Shown here piece by piece: positions 23,180 through 31,497 of a DNA stretch of 64,000 nt. The position numbers were made by a program, and so were the translations under genes. This stretch comes from Posidonia oceanica (Eukaryota > Streptophyta > Magnoliopsida > Alismatales > Posidoniaceae): assembly GCA_037176725.1 (NCBI GenBank), contig JAZBRS010000020.1, positions 86,560,001-86,624,000 of the forward strand. Reading direction: 5' to 3'. Within the stretch, counting starts at the first letter, position 1. The number at the start of each line of letters is the position of its first letter. The notes under the pieces were generated by a model that searched no databases, was not told the origin of the DNA, and was given only the letters and a program-made list of their open reading frames with translations.

Positions 23180-23527
23180 TTTTAGGATTTCTTAAAATGG
23201 GGTTTAGGGTTTAGTTTGTTTTTTAATGAGTTCGAATGTGTTTTAACTTTGATTGGTTTTAAATTTAAATGAGTTTTGATTTGTTTAAGTGGGTTTTGAC
23301 TTTAGTTGTTGAATTCAAATTGGTTTTAATTCTTAATCAGGTTTAAAGATGGGCTTTGCATTTTAAGTGGGCTTGAGGCTTTGGTTAGATTTAATTCGGT
23401 TGTAATTGTAATTTGAAATTGCATGGATTAGATTTAGGTTTTAGGGTTTTGGGTTTTGGAGTTTAGGGTTTAGGAGTGGATTAGGGTTTAGGGTTTAAGG
23501 ATTTTGGGATTTAGGGTTTTGGAGTTT
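23180..23527. repeat. Degenerate telomere-like tract, left part
   Basis: Many TTTAGGG and TTTTAGGG-like units (GGGTTTAGGGTTTAG) mixed with related words such as TTTTGGAGTTT. Plant telomeres are TTTAGGG. Here the units are irregular and lie inside an LTR, so this is an interstitial look-alike. The RPL28 retrocopy is inserted at its right end. Confidence 0.75.
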
Positions 23528-24079
23528 TTTTTTTTTTTTTTTTTGGAAAAAAGTCTACTGTGACACTTTAAACGAAAATAGCAATATAGTCATAATAGAG
23601 GAATAGAGAGTCGAAGTATCCTAAATTGGATTTCAGAAAAGGGGTAATGACAATCCTTAAGTAAAATATGATCAGGCAACTTTCAAACATAAGACAATGA
23701 AATCATGTAATCACATGATTAGCACTTCCTAGAAACTTTGACAGCCTGTCTGTTTCTCTTCTTAGGTCCAGATTTGGCAATCTTAAGGCTCTTGTAAATA
23801 GCACTGAGCCGGGCAAGAGATGCATTCTTCAAGTCTGGCCTGTAGTTATTGTCAGCGACCTAGTTCTTGACAGCCTTAGCCATCTTCTGGAACTCCTTCA
23901 TGACAGACCTATGCAAGAGAGTAGCAGGCTTGTTCTGCTTCCTGGTCTTGGTGGTAGCAAGCACCACAGAAAAATCCTTTCCTCCAGGCTCGATCAAGAC
24001 CGTCTTCTTGTTTGCCAACCCAGAGTGCTTGAAGGAGTTGAGATTGTAGAGGTTGTTGGGCTCCTTGCTGAACTCCACC
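23528..24079 (-). pseudogene. RPL28: RPL28 (ribosomal protein eL28) processed pseudogene
   Basis: Minus-strand translation gives [55 protein letters not shown] and [11 protein letters not shown], ending at TAA 23721-23719: clear eL28, a large-subunit ribosomal protein. About 30 N-terminal residues are missing and a TAG interrupts it at 23862-23860. No introns, a 3' poly(A) tail (seen as about 20 T at 23525-23544), and a 9-bp duplication TTGGAGTTT (23519-23527 and 24080-24088) show LINE-type retroposition. It is not functional. Confidence 0.95.
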
Positions 24080-24295
24080 TTGGAGTTTAGGGCTTAGGGT
24101 TTAGTGTTGTAGGGTTTAGGGTTTAGGGTTTAGTGTGGGGTTTAGGGTTTAGTGTTGTAGGGTTTTGATGTGGATTAGAGTTTGGGGTTTAGGTTAGGGT
24201 TTTGATGTGGGTTAGAGTTTAGGGTTTAGGTTAGGGTTTTGATGTGGATTAGGGTTTAGGGTTTTAGGGTTTTGGAGTTTGGTGTTGTAGGGTTT
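24080..24295. repeat. Degenerate telomere-like tract, middle part
   Basis: It lies between the RPL28 and LINE insertions and holds TTTAGGG-type units with the recurrent phrase GGAGTTTGGTGTTGTAGGG near its right end. The same phrase occurs at about 26813-26831, just right of the LINE copy. Confidence 0.75.
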
Positions 24296-26769
24296 TTGTT
24301 TTTTAATTAAAAGGCGTAATCTTCATTGCACCACAAAAAAGATTACAACCAGACTCTTGGGATACAACAAAATACACAAGAGTCCCTGAAAGATAACAAG
24401 TACATATAAGGAAAGATAAAGACGGTCACGCAGACTCAACATCCAGATCGATAAACGACTGCATCTTACTCTGACGCTGAGCCCTCATCCGACCTGACCT
24501 ACGTGGGCCACCTGAAGGAACCAACGACGAATAATCCTTATGCTTGTATTTCTTCCGGTGCTTGCCAAGTAAAGGGAACTCAACATCGTAATAGATAGCA
24601 TCCATACTAGGTGCTTTATCATTGAACTCCTGAGGCTCTTCTCCCATAGCACAATCAGAATCAACTGATTCCTCCCTATAGTTTAGAGAATCCCAAGGTA
24701 AATCATGGAGCGAATCATGTGGGATGACACTTTCAATTTCAGTTGAGTCATAATTTGCATCCTTTAAATCTTGTTGTAAGTCCTTTAAGTCCTTCAAGTG
24801 GCCTACTTTCCCAGTCTGCATATGCACTTGTTTGTTAGCAGATGTGTGCATGGCTGTGATGAGTTGGGACCACTTGCCCAACGCAGCTTGCTCCCGAGCC
24901 TCCTTGTCAGCAAGTCCCTCTAAATCAGGCAGAACACCACCAGAAAGAGATGCACCCTTCTGCTTGGAACCTGCAACATCCACAGCCTCCTCTATCTGTT
25001 TGTCATCATCCACCAAATCCACACCATGCTCCACAGGGCCAAAGGAACCCTCAGAAGCATCAAGTGTAGCACCCAAAGTTAACAGATCAACAACCTTACC
25101 TGATCGATCCTCCAAAGATGGCTTGCAACCCACAGGACCATGAACATCAATCTGATCAATGCCCATACCCACACCTGGAATATCCTCCAAGTCAAAGCCC
25201 CCCAGGAGAAAAGCCAGCCTCCTTGTTCTCTAAGCAAATTTCAAAATGGACTTTCTTTTCTTCTTTTTTGGATCCTTTTTTCTTAGATTTCTTCTTCACC
25301 TGTTGGAAATCTCCACCATCCTCCGACACCTTCTTCTTGCCAAAGGATTTGTCCACCCACTCCCTTGTGGAGTCATCTCTTGAATCAGACCTCAGCAGAG
25401 GCCTCCCCTTAGAACAAGTTGCTTCTAAGTGCCCTAAAGTGGCACACCTATGACAGAAGAGAGGGATAGAACCCTCAGGTATGAATACCTTTTGAGCATA
25501 CAGCTCACCACCATTGTCAATCCATAATTGCTTGGGAATGGGTTTTGAAAAGTCGACCTCCATACAAACACGTGTGACTCCAGGCCTGGTAAACTCTTCA
25601 GCATCCCTATCAGCACACAAAAATTTTCCAACCATCCCAGCTAAGGATTGTAAAGCCCTCGGGGACTGAAGATGTGCACGTAGGCAAGGAAATTCTACCC
25701 ATATGGGAGCACAGGTAGATTCCAGCCCCAGAGTAAATCTAGGAGACCACCTAAAGACCTGCATGAGTTTCCCAAGAATTTTCCATTCTTTCTTGATATA
25801 GGCATTCACAAAGTCCCTCCTATTTTGAAACCTGATGATCACATGGTTATCATCTATGGCACCCACAAAGAAATCCTGGGAAAAGCTACGAACCCTCTTC
25901 AATGTTAACCTTATCTGCATGAGAGTAGGCCGCTTGGAACCAAATTTTCCAACCAAGCTCCAAGAGAAAGGCCTAGATAACTTCCCAACTTCAGTCGGCG
26001 AAAGACCATCACTTGCTTCTCATTCTGTAATACCAGATTCCTCAGCAGAATATCCTCAAACACCGGCTTGACATGGTGCTCCCTAGTTGTAGCTACGAAT
26101 GATCTAGGTTTCAAAGAAACCCCAGCTCGATTCTGATAATGTGGGGGAAAAGCCAAAGGGTCCCCATCATGCTCCGACTCAATCCCTTACATAGAAATAG
26201 TTGGGAAATTGGACTGAGCCATGGGTCTAGTGCCACCAGCCCTAGAATGACCAGCGCACTTTTGGGAGGTGGCTCGATCCCCAGCAGAAGGTTGCTTCAG
26301 ATCCACACCTCCACAGCGTGTTGCCTCAGCATACGAGAGTTGCTTCCCCTAAAGCTCAGAAGAAGGAGCCACTCCTGACTCCACTTCAGTAGTTTGCTGA
26401 GTGTCCGTCGGGTGGGTTGACTGAGTCAACGGAGCTGTACCAGTAGAAGTAGAACCACCCAAAGGACCAGAAGAACCTATCACTGTGCTAGGGGCTTTCG
26501 GAGAGGACCCAATAACCAGCTGATCATGCATCGAACCAGGCTTCATCCCGGATGAAGATGATGCACCTGCATCGAAAACCGTCGCAGCTGGAGATGGCCT
26601 CCAAATGGGACGGGGGTGCGAAAGATTAGATAAAGGAGGAGGAGGAGGGCGAGGAGGTGGTCGGAATGCAGAAGAAAAAGGAGATCGGGGAGGGGGCATC
26701 CCCATCCCGCCAGCCCTAGGGCACCGGCGGAAAGGGGAAAGGGCACTCGCAAAAATGCTCTTTCGCGGG
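24296..26769 (-). mobile_element. ORF1-only LINE copy
   Basis: A minus-strand insertion of about 2.47 kb with a T-rich stretch (TTTTTGTTTTTT, 24293-24305) at its left end, which would be its 3' tail. A possible 7-bp duplication AGGGTTT lies at 24289-24295 and 26770-26776, although the surrounding tract makes that match weak. It holds one long ORF1-like gene and about 130 bp of 3' sequence. There is no ORF2 (endonuclease/RT). Confidence 0.7.
24426..26705 (-). pseudogene. LINE ORF1-like protein: DUF4283 and CCHC zinc knuckle, frameshifted
   Basis: The order from the N-terminus is a Pro/Ser-rich segment (26705-26349), a stretch with GKQLSYAEATRC and two stops, the DUF4283-type domain (about 26100-25520, WVEFPCLRAHLQSPRALQ), a classic C-x2-C-x4-H-x4-C knuckle CHRCATLGHLEATC (25455-25414), a Lys-rich stretch, and an acidic then Arg-rich tail ending at 24426. 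Frames change near 25980 and at 25192, the latter in a run of seven G. Such proteins bind RNA as ORF1 of plant L1-type LINEs. A domesticated host relative cannot be excluded. Confidence 0.8.
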
Positions 26770-27360
26770 AGGGTTTAGGGTTAGGGTTTAGGGTTTAGGA
26801 TTTTAGGGTTTTGGAGTTTGGTGTTGTAGGGTTTAGGGTTTAATATGGTTGTGGAAAAGAGAGAAAGAAAGGAAGAAGGAAATAAAGAAAGAGAAGAAGG
26901 GAGGAAAAGAGATTAAAGATTGAATAGCGTGGGATAGGATACAAATAAAATAAAATAAGGACAAAATAGAGGGAAGAGTGGAAAATAAGGTGGTCCCATT
27001 GGAGAGCAAGAAAAGAGGAAAAAAGGAGTGGAAAAGAAGGAGGATAAGGAGGAGAGAGAAAAGAATAATCAGGATAGAGAAAAAGGATAATTAGGAGAGA
27101 GAAAAGGATAATCAGAAGAGAAAGAAGGTGAAAGGCTTGGGTTTGGAGGGGAGTTTTGTGTGTGTGTGACCTAGGACTTCTAGGGTTTGACCTAGGGTTT
27201 AACCTAGGGTTTTCTTAAGGTTTTAAATGGGATTTTTGGAGGGTTTTTGGAAGGTTCAGGGTTTAGGGTTTTGAGAGGATTTGGGTTTGGTTTGATGGTT
27301 TGGTTTTAGGGAATGATACTGGTTTTGGAATGGGAGAGGGTTTAGGGTTAAAGGAGGGTG
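26770..27360. repeat. Telomere-like tract, right part, and purine-rich stretch
   Basis: TTTAGGG-like units lie at 26770-26850 and 27175-27360, separated by a GAAAAGGA-rich purine stretch (26860-27130). This is the U3 side of LTR D2. No gene is seen. Confidence 0.65.
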
Positions 27361-27484
27361 AGCTTCCAGACCTCAGAACCAGTTCCAGAGTGCTTCCAGA
27401 GTGCTCCCAGAGTGTCCCCAGCCAGTTGAGACCCCTTGGCTAAAATGGGGTGTCTACAGATAGCTTCGTGCCGAAGCCATCTTC

Positions 27485-27498
27485 AAGGAGGGGCAATC
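27485..27498 (+). other. Polypurine tract of element B
   Basis: AAGGAGGGGCAATC lies directly before the 3' LTR start TGTAGATACCCC at 27499. It fixes the element as plus-strand. Confidence 0.85.
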
Positions 27499-28733
27499 TG
27501 TAGATACCCCGTTTTGGCACTCCCTTCATGGTAGTGTAGTCTATTGCATTAGGTCACCTTTAGAAGCTCTTTGCCCAGCTCAAGTACTCTCATCTAACCT
27601 ATTGACACTTGTCCCTATGATCGAGAGGCTAAAATTGGCAAGTTTGCATTTGAGTGTGTTGGACGCTGGCTAGTCTAGCATCCAACGTTGGTTGCTATGA
27701 AACATAGCGTCCAACAACCTGGTTTTCAGTTTCCCCAAACTTGCTATATTTGGCTGAAATCAAATTTCGTGCTTTGCCTCCACTAAGGGTCCTTTGACCA
27801 GTCAAGGCCTTAATTGGCTTTAATGGTCATTAATCAGCCACTTATTGGGGAATATTCTTTGATCTTGGCATCTTTGCCTCGGAGGGTTGTTGGACGCTAG
27901 TTATTCCAACGTCCAACATTGGACGCTGTAATGGTCGCCGTCCAACACTTCTGAAACAGGAAAGTTGCTGACTTGGCCTTTTTGTTCCTCCCCTGCTTCT
28001 ATAAAAGCAGGGGTACCCCCACTAGGATCGGGGACGAAAATTGGAGAGATCTGAGAGGGATTTAGAAGTGATTTTCAAGAGAGAAACACAATTTTGAGAA
28101 AAATTAGTGAGAGCAAGGAGAAAGTGTTTTGAGCTAGAATTTCGAGAGGGGTTATGTGGAGAAAGAGTTTTGAGAGAGCTTGAGTCCTCCTCCATCATCA
28201 GTGACATCACATCGACCCTACTTGCATTCCATGCATAGATCAAAAGGGGGCTCTCTTTAGTTTTGCTTTTCCTTTCATATCATATGTTTAAATTCGTAGT
28301 ATAGTAAAGCATTTCATTTCATACATTGTTGTAGCTAGGCATAGTCATACTTAGTTACAACCGGAGGGATAAAACCCCTCGGGTAAGTACTCCTCCTTTC
28401 ATTTTATGTTCATTTTCATTTTGTTTTGAATCATATACTACACTTTGTTAATCCGTACCTTTAAAATACGTTTTGCAAGGAAAAGAAGAAGAAGAAGAAA
28501 CTCATCAAGCACGGGCATCCTTGGGCAACGCTGGCATTATCCCAAGGTAGCTGAACCCACAACCACATCACATCTCTCCAAGGCATCTCGAGGGCCAGCA
28601 AAAGCGAATCGAGAGTGGTGATCACACCAATTCTATAACCTGTGGAGTGACGGAGTTGGATACAAAAAAGGGGCAACGAGGAAGCACCAAATAGACACAA
28701 CAAGCTCCTCCTTTCCAAAACCCCATATCCACA
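27499..28733 (+). mobile_element. Element B 3' LTR
   Basis: It is 1235 bp, from TGTAGATACCCC to ATATCCACA, followed by CATGC. It differs from the 5' LTR by scattered substitutions, a shorter GAA run, and lack of the duplicated arm in the first module. Dyad modules are at about 27655-27717 (core 27661) and 27887-27947 (core 27892). The TATA hairpin is at 27990-28013. Confidence 0.93.
27990..28013 (+). promoter_or_regulatory. TATA-in-hairpin promoter, 3' LTR copy
   Basis: The same 9-bp stem CCCCTGCTT / AAGCAGGGG around CTATAA as at 6019-6042, unchanged. TATAAAA is at 28000-28006. Confidence 0.7.
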
Positions 28734-29320
28734 CATGCCAAGGGGCTCGTCCTCTAACCATTGGAAACAAGCTGACATGACCTCAAAAGGGCATGCAAAG
28801 GGGCTCGTCCTCAAACCATCGAGGAAATAAGTAGACATGACCTTGAAAGGGCATGCAAAGGCGCTCGTCCTCAAACCATCGAGAAAACAAGCAGACATGA
28901 CTTCGGAAAGGCATGCAAAGGGGCTCGTCCTAAAACCATCGAGGAAACAAGCAGACATGACCTCGAAAGGGCATGCAAAGGGGCTCGTCCTCAAACCATC
29001 GAGGAAACAAGCTGACATGACCTCGAAAGGGCATGCAAAGGGGCTCGTCCTCAAACCATTGAGGAAACAAGCAGACATGACCTCGAAAGGGCATGCAAAG
29101 GGGCTCGTCCTCAAACCATCGAGGAAACAAGTAGACATGACCTCGAAAGGGCATGCAAAGGGGCTCATCCTCAAACCAACTGAGGAAACACGCAGACATG
29201 ACCTCGAAAGGGCATGCAATGGGGCTGGTTCTCAAACCAACTGAGGAAACAAGCAGACATGACCTTGAAAGGGCATGCAAAGGCACTTGTCCTCAAACCA
29301 ACTGCTGAAACAAGCCGACA
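28734..29320. repeat. 60-bp minisatellite array of element A (right part)
   Basis: It continues the 60-bp array cut by element B, about nine units, with the same core AAAGGGGCTCGTCCTCAAAC. The reading phase of the repeat is restored when B plus one CATGC is removed. Confidence 0.92.
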
Positions 29321-29458
29321 GCTAGAGCGGCACAGAATAAAAGGGGCAAAATTCCCATGCGAAAGAAAGGGGGCATCTTTCCTGTCGAGAAGGCAAGCAA
29401 GAAAAGGGGCACACAACATATGATAGGCTTCAGACCCATCGACCACGAGGAGTGAGCT

Positions 29459-29700
29459 GATAAGTTTCGGACTTTTCGGTCGCAAAGGAGTTGAAATGTG
29501 ATAAGTTTCGGAATTATCAACCACAAAGGATTTGAAAAGTGATAAGTTTCGGACTTATCGACTGCAAATGGTTGAAATGTGATAAGTTTCAGACTTATCA
29601 ACCACAAAGGGTTTGAAAAGTGATAAGTTTCGAACTTATCAACCGCAAAGGGTTTGAAAAGTGATAAGTTTCAGATTTATCGACCGCAAAGGGTGTAGGG
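29459..29700. repeat. 41-bp hairpin minisatellite
   Basis: Six units start GATAAG at 29459, 29500, 29541, 29581, 29622 and 29663. Each contains GATAAGTTTCGGACTTATC, a 7-bp stem GATAAGT / ACTTATC with loop TTCGG, followed by a GCAAAGGGTTTGAAAAG-type linker. A diverged copy precedes them at about 29423. Confidence 0.85.
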
Positions 29701-31480
29701 GCACCAAAACCTGAAGGTGAAGCGAGAAAACAGATGGGCCCATGACAGCTAAGCATGCTGGCTCGAATGCAACTGGAAGTGTGATACCATAGGGCAGCAA
29801 AAAATGATGCCCTTGGTATTAGGGATGATACCAAGGGACAGCCGAAGTGCCATTGGCATTGAAAAAGCGATTGATATAGGAAAAACTGATGCGTTTGCCA
29901 AACGAGTAGTTTAGCCTACCAGCCCAATATGCAGGGAGGATGAATGTAAGGGCTCACCGTGCGATGTGCAATGCCGGTGGAGAATGCAATGGGCTGATGC
30001 AAGGAAAAAAGCAGGGGCCATCGTGGTGGGTGTGCAATGGCCTCAGAGTGGGCATGTGATGTAGCATCATGGAGTGACAAACAATGGCCATGCCGATCAT
30101 CAAGGACCACCCAACGCGGTGGGGGGGCCAAAATTTTGAAAGCACGGTGCTTCTGAGTGAGGTCAAGCAAAAAGTGCTTGTCCTTAACTCCGTTTTTCAA
30201 AAACAGAAGAAGGGGAAGATAGGATATTATGCATGTGTGTTTTTGGTGGCTTAGGATTCAAAGCAGTTGATGCCGAGAGGATGCTTCTGCATATTCTGAC
30301 TCAGGGGATTCTCGATCCTCGAGCAACACCATGCCGAGTTGTGGTCGGTGGCTCTCTTTCTCACTCTTAGTTCAGGATGAGGCCTCAGCTTTGCAGAATA
30401 TAGCCTTTGGCTGCACGTGGGTGGCAGAAGCATTGGATGTAGCTTCATAGCCTCCGTCTTAAATCCTCGGGGATCGACTACCGCTTTTGATGCTCTCGGA
30501 TAGATTTTTCTTTTCCCCTCATGGGTGACTGGAGTTGCATCTAGCCTGCCAGGGAGGTAGTTGTTGTCTACACAAAGGTGTTGGAGCGTGCTGCTTCGCT
30601 CGGAGGGTGGGGCTAGGTCCTCCTGATAATGCATCTGTGCAGTTGGCAGTGTAGTACTTGGAGTTTGAAAGTTGAGGGGGCTTCGATGTTCGTCCGAGTC
30701 ACTCCTCTCATGGGCGCCTTCTTACTTCGACTTCTTTCTTCAGTTTTCTTTAATGCCCAGCATGCATATCTTGTCATCATATTTTTTACTCACATGATCT
30801 CTATTCTTTTCAGATATGCATGTCTTCGCCCACTTGGGGTAGCAGTCCCTGATGAGGAGTTAAAGAGTTTGGCTGGTCGGCATACACCTTCAGCCTCTGC
30901 ATTGTGCACAGGCAGCCTCTGGCTATGCTCTGCTCTGTTTTGGTCCTCTCCATGTTTGGTGGACTCTCTTGATAAGGTGGATCTCGCTTCTAGGAGTTTT
31001 GAACTCAGTGAGATGCTCGGTTATGCTCTAGATGGCGCTGCTCGGGTGAGCCCTGCCTGAGATTGTCGATGCTTGTCATCCTCTCGGCGCTGCATGTTGG
31101 TCCAAAGCCAGGTTTTTTGATTATACAAATGTATCTTTCTTTTTTTTTACATTTTAGAAAGGGAACAAGCATGTTTTTGGGTTTTTCCATGTGTTTTGTA
31201 TTTTTTATGAATTTCTTGTTTAAAGAAAACATAAAAGGGGAAAACCTACGGAAAGGAAAGCATGTTTTTTTTGCTTTTTGATTTTTTGATTTTTTTTGAT
31301 GTTTTTGTCTTTTGCAGGAAATGATATGTACATGCAGGAAATGAAAAATGCATGTTTTTGGGTTTTGATGGATTTTATAATTTTTATAGTTTTTGATAAT
31401 GCGAGAAGACATGAAAACGAACAAAACCGGAAGAGTGAATGACAATGCATGCATAAAGAAAAAAGACAAGGTAATAGGTA
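29701..31480 (-). other. Element A region between gag and array, non-coding
   Basis: No gene is seen. It is the homologue of 56800-57838 plus 63574-64000 in element C. It preserves the unoccupied target GATATGCATGTCTTCGCC near 30813-30830, where C has solo LTR D1. A TTGGTAT / ATACCAA dyad is near 29814. Confidence 0.7.
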
Positions 31481-31497
31481 CTTACCTGCCAACAACC

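Larger units (their letters stand above)
18642..27463 (-). mobile_element. Solo LTR D2 (minus), carrying two later retro-insertions
   Basis: The LTR runs 18647-27458 and is flanked by the duplication GATAG (18642-18646 and 27459-27463). On the minus strand it begins TGTAGACACCCC and ends GGATCACTACA. Removing the RPL28 insert (561 bp) and the LINE copy (about 2481 bp) leaves about 5.77 kb, close to the 5735 bp of solo LTR D1. It has no internal region and so arose by LTR-LTR recombination. It contains the shared U5 block (about 18826-19035), a short tandem repeat, a GAA tract and telomere-like DNA, and no genes of its own. Confidence 0.9.
5519..28738 (+). mobile_element. Element B: gag-only LTR retrotransposon with antisense PMD gene
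   Basis: LTRs at 5524-6777 and 27499-28733 are flanked by the 5-bp duplication CATGC (5519-5523 and 28734-28738) in an otherwise continuous minisatellite. In order it holds a primer site (6781), leader, broken gag, antisense PMD gene, five minisatellites, a later solo-LTR insertion (18647-27458) and a polypurine tract (27485-27498). Without the solo LTR it is about 14.4 kb. I find no protease, RT, RNase H or integrase, so it would have depended on another element. Gag style and primer site suggest the Ty3/gypsy Tat group. Confidence 0.92.

Noticed and set aside
23180..24295. True telomere or chromosome end
   Set aside because: Units are irregular, interrupted, and lie inside a solo LTR with retro-insertions and unique sequence on both sides.
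24426..26705. Intact cellular zinc-knuckle gene
   Set aside because: Two frameshifts and stops, a T-rich tail and a possible short duplication point to a retro-inserted, dead copy.
26349..26752. Proline-rich open frames as a separate small gene
   Set aside because: They are the N-terminal part and a shadow frame of the LINE ORF1-like gene on the same strand.
18647..27458. Full-length LTR retrotransposon
   Set aside because: There is no internal primer site, polypurine tract or second LTR. Length minus the two inserts equals one LTR of the D family.
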